Below, one piece after another: positions 62,301-64,000 of a stretch of 64,000 nucleotides of DNA. The DNA lies in contig JAFKGQ010000015.1 of assembly GCA_017307755.1 (NCBI GenBank), forward strand, positions 124,001-188,000, written 5' to 3'. The notes beneath the pieces are model-generated. The model had not been told where the DNA came from. It saw only the letters and a program-made list of their open reading frames with translations, and did no database searches. How positions within the stretch are numbered: position 1 is the first letter of the stretch; the number at the start of each line of letters is the position of its first letter. A program made the translations under genes and the position numbers. The DNA is from Chitinophagaceae bacterium (GTDB lineage: Bacteria; Bacteroidota; Bacteroidia; Chitinophagales; Chitinophagaceae).

Positions 62301-64000
62301 TATACCATCTGGCAGATTGCAAATGCGTCCGCGCTGGTAGATACCACGCTGCCCCAGTATCTGAAACTTCTTTTTATGGGCAGAATTAGTCGGATCGGTA
62401 TCGATGCTTCGGCCGTCACTGACGATCAAAAGGATGCCTGCTGGCGGGCTTTCCGCAATACTTATCTGGCCTACCGGAACGATATGGTAGTGAACTATAT
62501 CAACACCCAGAAAGCAGGAGATCTTTCCGCCTCCCAAATGGATCAGCTGATCACTGCAGAAAATAGAACGCTGCACTTCGTTACCTCGAAGGACAATGCC
62601 AAACAAAACGGCTGGACCTGGTGGGACGATGCTACCAATCAGAGTCATGTCGATACGGCAGCCTTAGCGGCGGAAGCGCGTGCTTATGCTGCGCCCTATG
62701 TACTGGATCAATGTGCCGGGCAACGTCCTTTCTGGAAAGCCAGGTTACTGCAATGCGAACAACTGCAGCAATACCTCCTGAACCAGACGCACAACGACTC
62801 GGTGAAGGTCACGAATATCATCAATGTCATCCTGGACTCCATGGTGATGGTGTGCCGTAATTCCATTGATGGCAACAACCCCGCAGGCGCTTCCAACGTC
62901 AACCCCGCCGTGCTGCCTGTCCATCCGAACAATTTTGAGGATATCATCAATAAAGTGTTTGCGGACAGTAGTATAGCCACCCTTCCCGGCAATAACTATT
63001 TCTGTAATCCTTATTCAGTAGATCTCCCCAAACCTTACAATAGCAATCCTGCCTTGTTCCTAAAGCGATCCGCCTATGTGGATACCTGTAATTGCAGTCA
63101 GTTTGCTTTGATAAAGTCCGGGGCGAAAGCCGCGGGCTATGATACAACCAGCATTAGCAGCATGAATACTTATCTGCTGGCCAACTATGGAGATACGCTG
63201 TCAACACCTTTATGGCAGGGTTTGAACATGTGCGCCGGCTACTCCTTTAAACGCGACACCTGTATACGTATTGGGGGGAAAATAGATTTTAGAGATACCT
63301 GTTTTTCCTTCCGCAGACAGATCGGACTGGGCGCTGCTGTCGTCATTCCGTCCTTCCTCAACTGCGGCTATGTGCGTCCCTGTATTAGCTGTACAATGCT
63401 GGTAAACTATACGGCTACCTTCCGGACGCTGTACCCGGCATACAACGGTATACCGTACACCGGCTCCATCGACACCAGCATGGCGAACCAGAATGCTTTA
63501 TGGGCGCGATATCTGAATTTCAAGACGGGGTTGAATAAGACGGCATCCGACTATGCTGCCGCATACGCGGCCTGTGGTTCCGGCAGCAGTGGACCTGACT
63601 GGCTGGTGTTGACGGACCGTAGCACTCAACCACCTTCCGGCACGCCACAATTATACGTAGCAAAGGATAGCATTATCTTTTCCGATGGATATACCAGCCT
63701 TGATACGGACGACTTTGAGACTATGCTTACCGGCAGCGGCGGCACAGGCGGGGGCAGTTATGCGCTCTGTGATTTTGCCAAGCCTGTTACTTCTGTCTTC
63801 CCCATGCCGGATACTACGGACTCCAATCCCTGCCAGCAGGCGAAGGATGAGGCTAAATTCATCGGTCTGCTGATCTTCCAGCAACGCAGGGATTCCCTGA
63901 TCGCCCGTTTTGACAGTCTCTATAAAGCCAAATGTCTGGGCGCCCAGTCCGTCGAGGTATTCTATGCAACCTACAAACCTGCTGAATATCATTTCACGCT
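59310..64000 (+). CDS. Giant Rhs/DUF6443-like exported protein, partial (C-terminus beyond right edge)
   Basis: Frame open from ATG 59310 to the right edge (1563 codons, no stop), so the C-terminal part, including any Rhs core, lies outside. Signal peptide (MRYFFLKCLLFFGGLVLAG). The N-terminal part is beta-rich, with a DUF6443/Rhs-like stretch near 330-370 (IQYFDGSLRPRQTVTKDN, ETIYDLQGRPNVQILP) and a Cys-rich middle (CHSDSICFDCKYDLEIVV, then DCSACQAQ, DTCNCSQF). Rhs proteins often end in a toxin or effector, and that end is not visible here. Follows the LolA-like gene by 28 bp. Family assignment moderate, role unknown. Confidence 0.72.
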   Translation, partial: MRYFFLKCLLFFGGLVLAGTSSLKAQFEEGQASMQQNVIPCAGGLPSTPLKVTFNHLDENTRKIRNILRFKFDEKAHTGDNTTPYLYYKSGFTATASIRVEMWRTAPSSGATAADLDQTQTLQVNYDPAAGTKYNPVAYRLLSASEEYEQVRVTVNSVAITGLSNGWTTADVLPLLTVENEMDILRYYTAPVLTAPASLPAPTYDAANHSDQLSVTWSFPSGNNQNMAQLEYAWAENETKAFYSVSGAFDPNKLFRSNSTRIDIDFNAVNAYSYNVPLLYPADPAVGGGTLYYRVRAVLRRNDGTLITGPWSTAQSYVYDGHEPNMNWQVSTAFAENAKSKTVIQYFDGSLRPRQTVTKDNTTGNTTVAETIYDLQGRPNVQILPTPTITTAIQYFKDFNRFDGQSTNDDPAKYFDLAVAGNLCVGAPALKKDQGNGLYYSPNNPWIATEATAKLVPDANGYAYSETRYTDDPTGRVSSQSGVGQSHQIGSGHETKYFYGKPTQNELDALFGTEAGDATHYFKNMVQDANGQMSVSYADMHGRTVATALAGDTTDKRLLSINNNAVFYPAASGTLTNNLLTPASNIVKNNSIESISTLLLPTPTLYTFTYQLNPAILKQVNCHSDSICFDCKYDLEIVVRPEGCTQGDSIVKHYNNLSIVPGDQACGTSMGFTGDSISVPTTQITFSRTLGVGSWIVRKTLTLNDSLLKIREDSALKVFLCQQQQTIEDSVFSALSTATNCGVPRVTRDCSACQAQLGDFSTYRNNYINSVGGSTTLSDSSIHVLYAQDSLACAGACGVSSNPALTTLGVIRRQMLGDMIPRTGQYAQQGVAASTLTSKFNIFSTSSTYGDIKTRPYYQTPVSEPNGDGSFYANPDATPDLTIYPDGNTGNKTTLNALSADDYSNIFKREWAGNLIYYHPEYSRLRYAETTMASSYDWLDKVLRCSTFQEASGKGYLDPLSSDPYFNYNSNQGYVPADRSAMVNYLNNSVNPNVTTGYTIWQIANASALVDTTLPQYLKLLFMGRISRIGIDASAVTDDQKDACWRAFRNTYLAYRNDMVVNYINTQKAGDLSASQMDQLITAENRTLHFVTSKDNAKQNGWTWWDDATNQSHVDTAALAAEARAYAAPYVLDQCAGQRPFWKARLLQCEQLQQYLLNQTHNDSVKVTNIINVILDSMVMVCRNSIDGNNPAGASNVNPAVLPVHPNNFEDIINKVFADSSIATLPGNNYFCNPYSVDLPKPYNSNPALFLKRSAYVDTCNCSQFALIKSGAKAAGYDTTSISSMNTYLLANYGDTLSTPLWQGLNMCAGYSFKRDTCIRIGGKIDFRDTCFSFRRQIGLGAAVVIPSFLNCGYVRPCISCTMLVNYTATFRTLYPAYNGIPYTGSIDTSMANQNALWARYLNFKTGLNKTASDYAAAYAACGSGSSGPDWLVLTDRSTQPPSGTPQLYVAKDSIIFSDGYTSLDTDDFETMLTGSGGTGGGSYALCDFAKPVTSVFPMPDTTDSNPCQQAKDEAKFIGLLIFQQRRDSLIARFDSLYKAKCLGAQSVEVFYATYKPAEYHFT

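Noticed and set aside
62621..62860. Short plus-strand frames in the last 4 kb
   Set aside because: All lie inside the single long open frame from 59310 that runs off the right edge with consistent codon use.

Overview
The window looks like a chromosomal segment of a Bacteroidota bacterium, most likely a Chitinophagaceae relative. The evidence is a TonB-dependent receptor with an N-terminal carboxypeptidase-like domain, a hybrid kinase with Reg_prop and Y_Y_Y domains, a MoxR/DUF58/BatA/DUF4175 locus with a DUF4159 gene, BlaI/M56, TldD/TldE, an exported tricorn homologue, SpvB/Rhs-like giant proteins, and several promoters of the Bacteroidota type (-33 TTG/TTTG, about 20 bp, -7 TAnnTTTG). Base composition is roughly balanced by eye, except for a clearly AT-richer patch at 23.7-24.7 kb. 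I saw no rRNA, tRNA, CRISPR array, transposase or integrase.

Layout. 0-1.5 kb (minus): ABC ATPase and ABC-2 permease, the permease running off the left edge. 1.6-9.5 kb (plus): a membrane-anchored TPR/HTH regulator, a TonB-dependent receptor, a beta-helix lipoprotein, an exported histidine phosphatase of the MINPP/phytase type and a small lipocalin-like protein. I read this as a probable phosphorus (inositol-phosphate) acquisition locus. 9.5-11.5 kb (minus): three tandem paralogues of a small secreted protein, each with its own promoter and terminator, and with a conserved upstream box at identical spacing. 11.7-19.1 kb: tricorn-type protease, ATP-grasp protein and rhodanese divergent from a MocR regulator, then an overlapping MarR-GNAT-ABM trio. 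19.0-23.6 kb (minus): hybrid sensor kinase without an HTH, and a DUF488 protein. 23.7-27.3 kb (plus): a Panacea-domain antitoxin candidate with a one-codon-adjacent unknown partner, a GlxA/AraC regulator, an exported DJ-1/PfpI protein with a Cys-rich metal-binding-like head, and a Gly/Tyr-rich protein. 27.3-35 kb: DUF4159 (minus) divergent from the MoxR operon. 35-38.1 kb: TldD/TldE pair. 38.1-39.8 kb: BlaI-M56 pair with a clear operator. 39.8-43.5 kb (minus): an IorB-like molybdoenzyme subunit and an M1 peptidase. 43.6-44.2 kb: DUF1345 membrane protein.

44.5-64 kb is a single co-directional run of seven exported or surface proteins with gaps of 28 bp or less: fibre-like protein, SGNH hydrolase with PKD-like domains, coiled-coil/beta-barrel protein, FN3-like protein, a 2290-residue SpvB-like shell protein, a small LolA-like protein and the first 1563 codons of a giant Rhs/DUF6443-like protein cut by the right edge. 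This is the best candidate for a poorly described system. The Panacea pair and the three-paralogue regulon are next.

Limits: all family calls are from reading motifs, with no searches run. The two genes that run off the edges (1-673 and 59310-64000) were translated by hand.
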